Below, piece after piece: positions 36,995 through 45,773 of a stretch of 64,000 nucleotides of DNA. The translations under genes and the position numbers were made by a program. The DNA comes from Kibdelosporangium philippinense (lineage in GTDB: Bacteria > Actinomycetota > Actinomycetes > Mycobacteriales > Pseudonocardiaceae): contig NZ_JAJVCN010000004.1 of assembly GCF_021390435.2 (NCBI RefSeq), positions 1,096,501 to 1,160,500 of the forward strand, written 5' to 3'. How positions within the stretch are numbered: position 1 is the stretch's first letter; every line of letters starts with the position of its first letter. The notes beneath the pieces were generated by a model. That model made no database searches, was not told the DNA's origin, and saw only the letters and a list, made by a program, of their open reading frames with translations.

Positions 36995-37028
36995 GTCGGC
37001 GGCGCCTGGGGGGTTGTGCGCCGCCGAC
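36995..37028. repeat. Strong inverted repeat between pnuC and the radical SAM gene
   Basis: Perfect 11-bp arms GTCGGCGGCGC (36995-37005) and GCGCCGCCGAC (37018-37028) around a 12-nt loop. It lies about 90 bp upstream of the pnuC start in the divergent control region. It may be a leader structure of the pnuC transcript or a barrier terminator. Confidence 0.55.
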
Positions 37029-37069
37029 AACGACACTCTTTCCTACCGGCATACAAAACTTGCACAAAG

Positions 37070-37098
37070 TTGACAGCGACTCGAACATATGTTCGGAT
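37070..37098 (+). promoter_or_regulatory. Promoter with perfect LexA box (radical SAM gene)
   Basis: TTGACA at 37070-37075 is a consensus -35 element; the -10 is poor (TCGGAT near 37093). Between and over them lies TCGAACATATGTTCGG, with the perfect palindrome CGAACATATGTTCG (37082-37095), matching the actinobacterial LexA consensus. The ATG lies 10 bp further on, so LexA would block transcription until DNA damage. Confidence 0.85.
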
Positions 37099-37105
37099 CA
37101 AGCTC

Positions 37106-38578
37106 ATGCGCTGGGATGCTCAACGGGCCGATCGCGGGCAACTGGCCCTGCCAGGGCTGGTGCGGACGGTTCGCACCCCGGAGTTCGCTGACATCACGTT
37201 CCACGAAGTGCACGCCAAATCGGTGCTCAACCGAGTGCCCGCGAGCTCATCGATGCCGTTCCAGTGGACGATCAACCCATACCGCGGCTGCTCGCACGCG
37301 TGCACCTACTGCCTCGCTGGCGATACCGAGATCCTGATGCGCGACGGCACAACCCGGCCGCTGGCCGACGTCAACGTCGGTGACGAGATCTACGGAACCG
37401 GTCGGTTGGGCAACCATCGCTATCGCGTGCCGACCCGGGTGCTCGCACATTGGTCGACCGTCAAACCCGCGTTCCGAGTCACCCTCGAAGACGGCACGAC
37501 GCTGGTCGCAAGTCGCGAGCACCGGTTGCTGACCGAACAAGGTTGGCAGCAAGTGGCCGAGGGGATCACCGGGCAACCGTTCCTGGTCAACGGGATCAGG
37601 CTCGTCACAGACGTCGACGGCGTGGTCGAACCGCGGCTAACGGTCGTCAACATCGAGCCGCTCGACGAATCGGTCGTCATGTACGACGTCACCACCGGCA
37701 CGGGCGACTTCATCGCCAACCAGGTCGTGAGCCACAACTGCTTTGCCAGAAACACCCACACGTACTTGGAGTTCGACGCCGGGCGCGACTTCGACACCCA
37801 GATCGTGGTGAAGGTGAACGCGCCCGAAGTCGTCGCCAAACAAGTGCGTTCGCCGAAGTGGCAACGAGAACACGTCGCGATGGGCACGAACACCGATCCG
37901 TACCAACGGGCCGAGGGGCGCTACAAGCTGATGCCCCGGATCATCGAGGCCCTCGCCGACTCGGGCACGCCGTTCTCGATCCTGACCAAGGGCACCGTGA
38001 TGGTGCGGGACATCCCGTTGCTGGTGGAGGCGAGCAAGCAAGTGTCCGTCGGGATTGGAGTGTCGCTCGCGCTCGTCGACCGCGAGTTGCAGCAGCGACT
38101 CGAACCCGGCACGCCGAGCCCGCAGGCCAGATTGGACATGATCAAGCGCGTCACGGACGCTGGGCTGCCGTGCGGTGTGATGGTCGCGCCAGTGATCCCG
38201 CGGATGACGGATTCGCGCGAGCAGCTTGAGGCGGCGCTGTCCCAGATCGCCGAAGCTGGTGCGACCGGTGCGTCGATGATCCCGTTGCACTTGCGGCCGG
38301 GTACCCGTGAGTGGTTCGCGGAGTGGCTGGCACGTGAGCGCCCCGACCTGCTCGACGACTACCGGGACATCTACGCGCGCGGTAGCTACGCCAACCGCGC
38401 ATACCGCGACTGGCTCGGCGCGCGCGTCAAACCGCTCGTGCGCAAGTACGGCCTTGAAGGCAGGAGTTTTCCGAGCGGGAGCATGCCGCAGGCCGCGCCG
38501 AAATCGCCACCCGTCGCGGCTGAGCAGCTGGAACTCATGCTTCAACAAAATGTGGACAGTTTCAACTCTGAGTTGTAG
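37106..38578 (+). CDS. Intein-containing Rv2578c-family radical SAM protein
   Basis: 490 residues, 347 after removal of the intein. The extein is a radical SAM protein of the SplB-like/DNA repair photolyase-related group. The iron-sulfur cysteines are Cys62, Cys66 and, split by the intein, Cys69/Cys212, which restores CSHACTYC on splicing. Other marks are NPYRGCSHAC, VAMGTNTDPYQRAEGRYKLM and FSILTKGT. The ATG at 37106 starts MRWDAQR like the mycobacterial homologue. A LexA box overlaps the promoter. A DNA-damage role is inferred from regulation and family; the reaction is unknown. Confidence 0.9.
   Translation: MRWDAQRADRGQLALPGLVRTVRTPEFADITFHEVHAKSVLNRVPASSSMPFQWTINPYRGCSHACTYCLAGDTEILMRDGTTRPLADVNVGDEIYGTGRLGNHRYRVPTRVLAHWSTVKPAFRVTLEDGTTLVASREHRLLTEQGWQQVAEGITGQPFLVNGIRLVTDVDGVVEPRLTVVNIEPLDESVVMYDVTTGTGDFIANQVVSHNCFARNTHTYLEFDAGRDFDTQIVVKVNAPEVVAKQVRSPKWQREHVAMGTNTDPYQRAEGRYKLMPRIIEALADSGTPFSILTKGTVMVRDIPLLVEASKQVSVGIGVSLALVDRELQQRLEPGTPSPQARLDMIKRVTDAGLPCGVMVAPVIPRMTDSREQLEAALSQIAEAGATGASMIPLHLRPGTREWFAEWLARERPDLLDDYRDIYARGSYANRAYRDWLGARVKPLVRKYGLEGRSFPSGSMPQAAPKSPPVAAEQLELMLQQNVDSFNSEL
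37310..37738 (+). other. Mini-intein (143 residues) in the radical SAM cluster motif
   Basis: Intein residues 69-211 of the precursor. It starts with Cys (CLAGDTEILMRDGTTRPL, block A), has a block B histidine in LVASREHRLLT, block F around DESVVMYDVTTGTGDFIA, and ends SHN, followed by Cys+1 (CFAR). These are all residues needed for class 1 protein splicing. There is no homing endonuclease domain, hence a mini-intein. It sits exactly before the third iron-sulfur cysteine, so the enzyme cannot form its cluster until splicing is complete. Confidence 0.9.
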
Positions 38579-38588
38579 CTTCTGGCGC

Positions 38589-39500
38589 ATGCTTCGACGG
38601 ATCAGCGTGCTGGTGGCAGCGTTGGCGCTGCTCACAGCCTGTGGCGGCAAGGATGAGCCGGTCGGCGCGCCGGCACCGAGCGGGGCGGATTCGCCCGTTT
38701 CGGCAGTGGCAAAGGACGACAAACTCGCGGCCGAGCTGCCGCCGGAGATCGCCTCGGCAGGCAAGATCCGGATCGGCTCGAACATCCAGAACCCGCCGAA
38801 CAACTTTTACGCGGCTGACGGCAAGACACCGATCGGCTCGGAGGTCGACCTCGCCAAGGCGATCGGCCGCAAGCTCGGCGTGGAGATGGCCTACGAGGAC
38901 ATGGCGTTCGGTTCGCTGATCACCAGCCTGCAGGCCGGCCGGATCGACCTGACCATGGCCGCGATGAACGACACCAAGGAACGGCAGAAGTCCATCGACT
39001 TCGTCGACTACTTCACGTCCGGCATCACGATCATGATCCAAAAGGGCAACCCGGCGGGCATCAAGTCACCGGACGACCTGTGCGGCAAAGCGGTCGCGGT
39101 GAACTCCGGCAGCAGCCAGGAGACGTACGCCAAGGAGCGCAGCACCGCCTGCACCCAGCAAGGCAAGGGTGAGATCACGGTCGCGGCGACCGACAGCGAC
39201 ACGCAGAACCAGAACCAGCTGCGCACCGGGCGGGTGCAGGCCATCCTGAACGACCTGCCGACGGCGGTGTACGTCGCGCAGACCGCGGGCGACGGCAAGT
39301 ACTTCGAGGTGGTCAACCTGCCGCCGATCAACGGCGGGCCGTACGGCATCGGCGTGAACAAGGCGAACCCGAAGCTGGCCAAGGCCGTGCAACTGGCGTT
39401 GCAGTCGCTTGTGGACGATGGCACGTACACCAAGATCCTGCAGTCGTGGAACGTCACCCAGGGTGCGATCCAGAAGGTCGCCATCAATGGCGGCCCCTGA
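38589..39500 (+). CDS. Amino-acid ABC transporter substrate-binding lipoprotein
   Basis: 303 residues. Lipoprotein signal with lipobox LLTAC (lipid-modified Cys18), then a solute-binding fold of the polar amino-acid family (IRIGSNIQNPPNNFY, GSEVDLAKAIGRKLGV, DLCGKAVAVNSGSSQETY). First gene of an ABC operon; 10 bp after the radical SAM stop. Ligand is probably an amino acid or opine-like compound; the fused PLP regulator at the end of the operon may act on it (inference). Confidence 0.9.
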   Translation: MLRRISVLVAALALLTACGGKDEPVGAPAPSGADSPVSAVAKDDKLAAELPPEIASAGKIRIGSNIQNPPNNFYAADGKTPIGSEVDLAKAIGRKLGVEMAYEDMAFGSLITSLQAGRIDLTMAAMNDTKERQKSIDFVDYFTSGITIMIQKGNPAGIKSPDDLCGKAVAVNSGSSQETYAKERSTACTQQGKGEITVAATDSDTQNQNQLRTGRVQAILNDLPTAVYVAQTAGDGKYFEVVNLPPINGGPYGIGVNKANPKLAKAVQLALQSLVDDGTYTKILQSWNVTQGAIQKVAINGGP

Positions 39501-40356
39501 TCCGAATATGCAGATCGTCCGGCTGACCCACTGGGGACGGTGGGTCGGCGCGGCGGTCATTGTCGGCATTCTCGTCGCGCTTGGCTTCGCGTTCGCCGAC
39601 GCGCAGATCCTCTGGGAGGACATCCCGGACTTCTTCGCGTTCGAGGTGATGATCGAAGGCTTGTGGCGCACGCTCGGCCTCGCGGTCGCCGCGCAAGCGG
39701 GCGCGATCGTCATCGGCGTCGTCATCGCGTTGCTCGGCAGGTCGGCCAACCCGGTCGCTCGCTGGTTCGCGTGGGGCTACATCTGGATCTTCCGTGGTTT
39801 GCCGGTCCTGCTGCAGATCCTGATCTGGTACAACCTCGCGCTGGTCTTCCCTGTCATTTCGATTCCGTTCGTCGTCGACGCGCCGACCAATACGGTGATC
39901 AACGCGTTCGCAGCCGCGTTGCTTGGCCTGGGGCTCAACGAGAGCGCCTACATGGCCGAGATCATCCGGGCCGGGCTCAACAGTGTGGACCGCGGTCAGA
40001 TCGAAGCCGCTCAGTCGATCGGGATGACGCCGGGCAAAACGCTGATCCGGGTGACCTTGCCGCAGGCCATGAGGGTGATCATCCCGCCGACTGGCAACGA
40101 CTTCATCAACATGCTCAAGGGCACGTCCATCGCGTCAGTGATTCCGTACGTCGAGTTGACGAAGGCCGCGAGCAACATCGCGTCGCGCAACCTCGAGTTC
40201 ATGGAGACGCTGCTGGCGGCCGCGGCCTGGTACATGATCTTGGTCAGTATCGCCAGCGTCGGCCAGTACTACCTGGAGCGCTCGTTCGACGCCGCTGACC
40301 GCGCGCATCGGCTGCGCAACAAAGTCGGCCGGTCGCTGAAGTTGGGGAGAGCATGA
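39487..40356 (+). CDS. Amino-acid ABC transporter permease
   Basis: 289 residues with about five to six helices. The EAA loop for ATPase contact reads EAAQSIGMTPGKTLIRVTLPQA, and FRGLPVLLQILIWYNLAL is typical of the HisM/GlnP family. ATG 39487 overlaps the binding-protein gene by 14 bp; ATG 39508 is an alternative. It ends in an ATGA overlap with the ATPase gene. Confidence 0.9.
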   Translation: MAAPDPNMQIVRLTHWGRWVGAAVIVGILVALGFAFADAQILWEDIPDFFAFEVMIEGLWRTLGLAVAAQAGAIVIGVVIALLGRSANPVARWFAWGYIWIFRGLPVLLQILIWYNLALVFPVISIPFVVDAPTNTVINAFAAALLGLGLNESAYMAEIIRAGLNSVDRGQIEAAQSIGMTPGKTLIRVTLPQAMRVIIPPTGNDFINMLKGTSIASVIPYVELTKAASNIASRNLEFMETLLAAAAWYMILVSIASVGQYYLERSFDAADRAHRLRNKVGRSLKLGRA

Positions 40357-41129
40357 CGGTGTCTTCTTCCGGGCCGTTGGTTCAAGCGGTCGGTGTGGTC
40401 AAGAAGTTCGGCGACACCACGGTTCTGCACGAAGTCTCGATGGACGTCCAGTCCGGCCAGGTGGTGTGCCTGCTGGGCCCGTCGGGCGCGGGCAAGAGCA
40501 CGTTTCTGCGCTGCATCAACCACCTGGAGCCGATCGACGGCGGGCAGATCTGGGTCGACGGTGAGCCGATCGGATATCGGGTACGAAATGGGAAATTGTA
40601 CGAACTGCGCGAGCGTGAAGTGGCCAAACAGCGCCGCGGCATCGGCATGGTCTTCCAGCGGTTCAACTTGTTCCCGCACCGCACCGCACTGGACAACGTG
40701 ATCGAAGGCCCGGTGCATGTCAAACGACGCAACAACGCCGAGGCGCGCGAAAAAGCGATGGCGTTGCTTGACCGAGTCGGTCTCGCGGACAAAGCAACTT
40801 CGTATCCGGGCCAGCTGTCCGGTGGACAGCAGCAGCGCGTAGCGATCGCCCGGGCGCTGGCGATGGAACCGAAGCTGATGTTGTTCGACGAACCGACATC
40901 GGCACTGGATCCGGAGTTGGTCGGGGAGGTACTTGACGTCATGGTCGGGTTGGCCAAGGACGGCATGACGATGATCGTCGTGACGCACGAGATCGGTTTC
41001 GCCCGTCAGGTCGCCGACCATGTTGTCTTCATGGTTGATGGCACGGTCATCGAGACCGGCCCGCCGAGCCAGGTACTGGACAACCCAGAACATCAACGGA
41101 CTCGGCAGTTCCTGGCGAAGGTGCTTTAG
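40353..41129 (+). CDS. Amino-acid ABC transporter ATPase
   Basis: 258 residues of the GlnQ/HisP type. Walker [10 protein letters not shown] (42-50), signature [15 protein letters not shown], Walker [13 protein letters not shown] and the switch His in [10 protein letters not shown]. Energises the adjacent importer. The segment IGYRVRNGK, between Walker A and the Q loop, is encoded by an A+T-rich copy of the dispersed motif. The stop is directly followed by the GTG of the fusion gene. Confidence 0.93.
   Translation: MTVSSSGPLVQAVGVVKKFGDTTVLHEVSMDVQSGQVVCLLGPSGAGKSTFLRCINHLEPIDGGQIWVDGEPIGYRVRNGKLYELREREVAKQRRGIGMVFQRFNLFPHRTALDNVIEGPVHVKRRNNAEAREKAMALLDRVGLADKATSYPGQLSGGQQQRVAIARALAMEPKLMLFDEPTSALDPELVGEVLDVMVGLAKDGMTMIVVTHEIGFARQVADHVVFMVDGTVIETGPPSQVLDNPEHQRTRQFLAKVL
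40566..40589. repeat. Dispersed A+T-rich motif, copy 7 (expanded)
   Basis: Two motif halves, CGATCGGATA and GTACGAAAT, are separated by TCGG at 40567-40589 inside the ATPase gene. Confidence 0.45.
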
Positions 41130-42824
41130 GTGATTCCCAACCAGTTCCGCGAGCCAACCGGATATCTGGACTTCGCCCGGTTCGGCCCGCCGTCCAACGC
41201 TGTGCTCGCCGAACGCGCGCGCCTCACGGAGTACTCCGCGGTCGCCGGTCCGACGACGGTCGACGACCTGATGCGTCAAGATTTGCGCGCCCGCGCAGCG
41301 GTCGCACGTTTGTGCCGCACGGATACCGACCACGTCGTGCTGCTGCCCAACACCAGCACCGGCTTGTTCCAGGCGGCGTTCGGTGTCACCGGCGAGGTCG
41401 TGATCTCGGCAGCGGAGTTCCCAGCGAACACTTATCCCTGGTCACGGGCGGCAGGAGTGACACCACGCTGGGTTCGTCATGTGACGGAAATCCCGGAGGC
41501 ACTAACCAAGGACACCGTCGCGGTATCGCTCAGCGCGGTCGATTTCAGGACCGGTTTTCGCGCGGACATCGCCGCAATGCGCGAAGCCGTCGGTGACCGG
41601 TTGCTCGTCATCGACGGTATCCAAGGCTTCGGGGTCGTTGACGAACCATGGGAAGTCGCCGACGTCCTCGTTGTCGGCGGCCAGAAATGGCTGCGCGCTG
41701 GATGGTCGACAGGCTTCATGGTGCTGTCCGACCGTGCACTCGAACGGCTCACACCTGCGTTGTCCGGCTGGACGGGCGCGGAAGACCCAGGCCTGTTTGA
41801 CGAATCCGTCCACGAACCCACGCCGTTCGCGGCCGCGTGGTCGTTGACGAACCTCAGCCCGATCGCGGCAGGAGCACTGAACGTCGCGCTGGAACTGGTG
41901 GAGCAGGCGGGTATCAAGCAGATCGAGGCGGAAATATCCGCGAGGATCGAGGAAATCGGCGACGTCATCCAACGCGCGGGCGGCCAGATCGTGTCGTCGT
42001 TCGACCCCGCCCGGCGCGCGGGCATTTTGGCGTTCACGATCCCCGGCCGCCCGGCGGAAACCGTCGGTGCGGCATTGAACGCCGAAGGGATCACCGCGAC
42101 CATCCGCCCCGAACACGTCCGGCTGTCACCGCACGTGTCCACGAGCGCCGACACGATCGACCAACTGTCCATCGCGCTGAAACGCATCCTCCCGACCGGT
42201 CGGTTGGCCGGTGAACCGCGGCGTTCTGTCGCGGGCGTTTTGGAGACGTTGATCCCGACCATCAACGGACTCGGCTCCGCGTTGGGACCGGGAACCGAAA
42301 TCGTGCTGCACGACCTGACCAGATTGCCGAACTCGATCGTCGCGATCGCAGGCGACCTGACTCACCGGTCGGTAGGCGGACCGATGACGGACCTGTTACT
42401 CGGGTTGGTGCGCCGCGGAACGACGCAAGACCTGACCAACTACGAAACGCATGCACCCGACGGCCGCCCAATTACGTCATCGACGGTGTTCATTCGCGAC
42501 CCGGACGGCGTCGCGGTCGGGTGCCTGTGCGTCAACTCGGAGTCCACCTCGGCCACCTCAGCCGCGCAGGACGTCGAGACGTTCCCCGGCGACGTGGACA
42601 CATTGCAACGCCACCTGGTCGAACGCGCGGTCACGGACGTCGGCGTGCCCGTGTCGCTGATGAAGAAGGCGCACAAGTCGCAGGTCGTCAAAGTGCTCGA
42701 CGACGCCGGGTTCTTCCTGATCCGCGACGCCGTCGACTATTTGGCCGCTCAACTAGAGGTGACCAGGTACACGATCTACAACTACCTGAACGAAACTAGG
42801 GGACCCAGCCCCACTCAACAGTGA
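41130..42824 (+). CDS. Class V aminotransferase fused to a YheO/DauR-like PAS-HTH regulator
   Basis: 564 residues. Residues 1-353 are a fold-type I PLP enzyme of class V (cysteine desulfurase/kynureninase-like): NTSTGLFQAAFG, SAVDFRTGF, the aspartate in VIDGIQGFG and the PLP lysine Lys186 in GGQKWLRAG. Residues about 365-480 resemble a YheO-type PAS domain (IPTINGLGSALGPGTEIVLHDL, VGCLCVNSES), and about 510-557 the matching HTH (FLIRDAVDYLAAQLEVTRYTIYNYL), as in DauR-type regulators. The join is seamless in one frame. It immediately follows the ABC ATPase stop, so it is the last gene of the transporter operon. It could be a PLP-sensing or bifunctional autoregulator; both domain calls rest on motif recognition. 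Confidence 0.8.
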   Translation: MIPNQFREPTGYLDFARFGPPSNAVLAERARLTEYSAVAGPTTVDDLMRQDLRARAAVARLCRTDTDHVVLLPNTSTGLFQAAFGVTGEVVISAAEFPANTYPWSRAAGVTPRWVRHVTEIPEALTKDTVAVSLSAVDFRTGFRADIAAMREAVGDRLLVIDGIQGFGVVDEPWEVADVLVVGGQKWLRAGWSTGFMVLSDRALERLTPALSGWTGAEDPGLFDESVHEPTPFAAAWSLTNLSPIAAGALNVALELVEQAGIKQIEAEISARIEEIGDVIQRAGGQIVSSFDPARRAGILAFTIPGRPAETVGAALNAEGITATIRPEHVRLSPHVSTSADTIDQLSIALKRILPTGRLAGEPRRSVAGVLETLIPTINGLGSALGPGTEIVLHDLTRLPNSIVAIAGDLTHRSVGGPMTDLLLGLVRRGTTQDLTNYETHAPDGRPITSSTVFIRDPDGVAVGCLCVNSESTSATSAAQDVETFPGDVDTLQRHLVERAVTDVGVPVSLMKKAHKSQVVKVLDDAGFFLIRDAVDYLAAQLEVTRYTIYNYLNETRGPSPTQQ

Positions 42825-43749
42825 ACGTCCCCGGCCCGAAACCGAGCACAACGGCGTGCGTCCGGCCGGCGCTGTCGACGACGAGGTCGCGCCGGGTCGC
42901 CGCGTCCGGATCATCGGCAGGCGTGCTGACCTGGTGGCAGAACGCGGGCAGATCGGTCGGGTCGAACCGCATCTCGACCACGTAATCGCGAACAGGCAAC
43001 CGGAACTTGCGGCAGAACGAATCGTCTCCGCGCGCGTACGGCGGCCCGCTCATGGCGACCTCGTACTCCATGATCACCGTCTCACCGCGCGACAGCGGAC
43101 GGTCGAAAAGCAGCTCGCTGACGATCAACCCAGCCGCCGGATCCTTGGCGACCCGGCCAAGACGGCACGACTGCAGTGGAACGATCCGAGGCAGCGGATT
43201 TCCGGGCTTGGCGACGTCGTACACCGAAATCCACCGATCGGCCCCGTCGTGCTCAGCGCGCAAAACTTGACGGACCCGCACGCTGCGCTCGCCACGGTCG
43301 CCCGCTATCTCCACGCGATCGTGCTGGCTGATTCGCGTCAGTGACGTATCCGACGCCAGGTCCATCCGCGCGAGTAAAGGCGCGAGTTGCTCACGGTTGT
43401 CCCATAAAGCCTCGATCGGGATCGCGGCAGGCGTGCGTTGCGCGCGGCCACGCGGACGCGGCGGCCCGAGCAACGCGGTCAAGGATCCCGATTCGACGCC
43501 GAGCACTTCCTCGAGGTGCTTGAGCGCGCTCATCGATTCCGGCCGTTCCGGCCTGCGCCTGCCCGACTGCCAGTAGCTCAGTGCGGTCACGCTGATCGTC
43601 AGGCCCCGGGCTCTGAGCCGGTACTGGATCCGGTCGAGACTCAGTCCACTCGCGCGGATCGCCGCACGCAGGGCGATCGGGAATGCGTCACCGGCCAGCG
43701 CGTCGACCTCGTCGATCGCGCCAGCGTCCCCAACCGGCCAGCCTCCCAT
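42796..43749 (-). CDS. XRE-type helix-turn-helix regulator
   Basis: 317 residues. The N-terminal third has a Cro/CI-like HTH (LRAAIRASGLSLDRIQYRLRARG, TALSYWQSGRRRPERPESM). The rest is a long beta-rich region (WISVYDVAKPGNPLPRIVPL, EYEVAMSGPPYARGDDSF) of unrecognised fold that could sense a ligand. GGGGAG precedes the ATG. Convergent with the fusion gene, overlapping 29 bp. Targets unknown. Confidence 0.7.
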   Translation of the reverse strand: MGGWPVGDAGAIDEVDALAGDAFPIALRAAIRASGLSLDRIQYRLRARGLTISVTALSYWQSGRRRPERPESMSALKHLEEVLGVESGSLTALLGPPRPRGRAQRTPAAIPIEALWDNREQLAPLLARMDLASDTSLTRISQHDRVEIAGDRGERSVRVRQVLRAEHDGADRWISVYDVAKPGNPLPRIVPLQSCRLGRVAKDPAAGLIVSELLFDRPLSRGETVIMEYEVAMSGPPYARGDDSFCRKFRLPVRDYVVEMRFDPTDLPAFCHQVSTPADDPDAATRRDLVVDSAGRTHAVVLGFGPGTFTVEWGWVP

Positions 43750-43947
43750 AGTCAGGCTCCCCTGGTCATGAACCGTTACACGACACTACTTCGTGGTAAC
43801 CGCCTGTGGTACCGACAAGAGTCGGTCTTCTGACCGGCTCGCGGTAGCCGACGGTAAATGCTGTAGCGGCGTTGGCTAGCCTTTTCACCTGGGCCTGACT
43901 CGTGGCCCGAGGTTTTCGAGCTGATCGTGAATTGGAGTGCACTACCC

Positions 43948-45723
43948 GTGATCCGCACCCATGAGGCCGGAACGCTCCGGTCCGAGCACGCCGGGCAGAC
44001 CGTCACACTCAGCGGCTGGGTGGCCCGCAGGCGCGATCACGGCGGTGTCATCTTCATCGATCTGCGTGATCGTTCCGGCGTCGCCCAGGTCGTGTTCCGC
44101 GAAGGCGAGATGGCCGAGCGCGCGCACAAACTGCGCAGCGAGTTCTGCGTGAAGATCGTCGGCGAGGTGTCGGTCAGGCCGCAGGGCAACGAGAACCCGG
44201 ACATCCCAACCGGGCAGATCGAGGTCCTGGTCACCGAGCTCGACGTGCTCAGCGAAGCCGCGCCGCTGCCGTTCCCGCTCGACGAGCACCTGACCGTCGG
44301 CGAGGAGGCCCGCCTCAAGCACCGCTACCTCGACCTGCGCCGCAGCGGCCCCGCGGCCGCGATGCGCCTGCGCAGCGAGGCCAACCGGATCGCCCGTGAG
44401 GTGCTGCACGGCGACGGCTTCCTCGAGATCGAGACGCCGACGCTGACCCGCTCGACGCCGGAAGGCGCGCGTGACTTCGTCGTGCCCGCCCGGCTGGCGC
44501 CTGGTTCGTGGTACGCCCTGCCGCAGTCGCCGCAGCTGTTCAAGCAGCTGCTGATGGTCGGCGGGATGGAGCGGTACTACCAGATCGCCCGCTGCTACCG
44601 CGACGAGGACTTCCGCGCCGATCGACAGCCGGAGTTCACCCAGCTGGACATCGAGATGAGCTTCGTCGACCAGGACGACGTGATCGCGCTGTCCGAGAAG
44701 GTCATCTCGGCGCTCTGGCGCCAGCTCGGCGACTACGAGATCACGCTGCCGATCCCGCGGATCAGCTACGCCGAGGCGATGTCGCGCTACGGCTCGGACA
44801 AGCCTGACCTGCGCCTTGGCGTCGAGCTCACGGACCTCACCGAATTCTTCAAGGACACGCCGTTCCGGGTGTTCCAGGCGCCGTACGTCGGCGCGGTCGT
44901 CATGCCTGGCGGCGCCAGCCAGCCGCGGCGCCAACTGGACGCCTGGCAGGAGTGGGCCAAGACGCGCGGCGCCAAGGGCCTCGGCTACGTACTGGTTGCC
45001 GAGGACGGCACCCTGACCGGCCCGGTCGCCAAGAACATCTCCGACGCCGAACGCGAAGGCCTGGCCAAGGCCGTCGGCGCGAACCCTGGCGACTGCATCT
45101 TCTTCGGCGCTGGCGACCCGGGCTCCTCGCGTGCGCTGCTTGGCGCCGCGCGGCTGGAGATCGGCAAGAAGTGCGACCTGATCGACGAGTCCGCCTGGTC
45201 GTTCGTGTGGGTCGTGGACTTTCCGATGTTCCAGGCTGTCGAGGGTTCGGACGACGTCGCGGTCGGTTCGGGCAAGTGGACCGCGTTGCACCACGCGTTC
45301 ACCTCGCCGACTCCCGAATGGATCGACCGTTTCGAGGAGGACCCGGGCAACGCCAAGGCGTACGCGTACGACCTGGTGTGCAACGGCAACGAGCTCGGCG
45401 GTGGATCGATTCGTATCCACAACCGCGAAGTGCAGCAGCGCGCGTTCAACGTGATGGGCATCGGCCCGGAGGAAGCGCAGGAGAAGTTCGGCTTCCTGCT
45501 GGACGCGTTCTCCTACGGCCCGCCGCCGCACGGCGGTGTCGCGTTCGGCTGGGACCGGATCTGCATGTTGCTGTCCGGTTCGGACTCGATCCGTGACGTC
45601 ATCGCGTTCCCGAAGTCCGGCGGCGGCTACGACCCGCTGACCGGTGCACCCGCGCCGATCACCGCGGAGCAGCGCAAGGAAGCGGGCGTCGACTTCAAGC
45701 CAAAGCCGCAGCCCCAGAGCTGA
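43948..45723 (+). CDS. aspS: Aspartyl-tRNA synthetase
   Basis: 591-residue class II synthetase of the bacterial type: N-terminal OB anticodon-binding domain ([23 protein letters not shown]), motif 2 region ([21 protein letters not shown]), the GAD insertion domain, and motif 3 ([13 protein letters not shown]). GTG 43948 starts [11 protein letters not shown] like homologues; an upstream GTG at 43927 is less likely. A strong hairpin follows the stop. Confidence 0.96.
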   Translation: MIRTHEAGTLRSEHAGQTVTLSGWVARRRDHGGVIFIDLRDRSGVAQVVFREGEMAERAHKLRSEFCVKIVGEVSVRPQGNENPDIPTGQIEVLVTELDVLSEAAPLPFPLDEHLTVGEEARLKHRYLDLRRSGPAAAMRLRSEANRIAREVLHGDGFLEIETPTLTRSTPEGARDFVVPARLAPGSWYALPQSPQLFKQLLMVGGMERYYQIARCYRDEDFRADRQPEFTQLDIEMSFVDQDDVIALSEKVISALWRQLGDYEITLPIPRISYAEAMSRYGSDKPDLRLGVELTDLTEFFKDTPFRVFQAPYVGAVVMPGGASQPRRQLDAWQEWAKTRGAKGLGYVLVAEDGTLTGPVAKNISDAEREGLAKAVGANPGDCIFFGAGDPGSSRALLGAARLEIGKKCDLIDESAWSFVWVVDFPMFQAVEGSDDVAVGSGKWTALHHAFTSPTPEWIDRFEEDPGNAKAYAYDLVCNGNELGGGSIRIHNREVQQRAFNVMGIGPEEAQEKFGFLLDAFSYGPPPHGGVAFGWDRICMLLSGSDSIRDVIAFPKSGGGYDPLTGAPAPITAEQRKEAGVDFKPKPQPQS

Positions 45724-45738
45724 TCGGACAGGGCGAAC

Positions 45739-45773
45739 GCGGCGGGTGGACCGGACTCCGATCCGCCCGCCGC
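45739..45773 (+). terminator. Terminator after aspS
   Basis: GCGGCGGGTGGA (45739-45750) pairs with TCCGCCCGCCGC (45762-45773), 12 bp with one G-T pair, 16 bp after the stop. No U tract. Confidence 0.65.
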
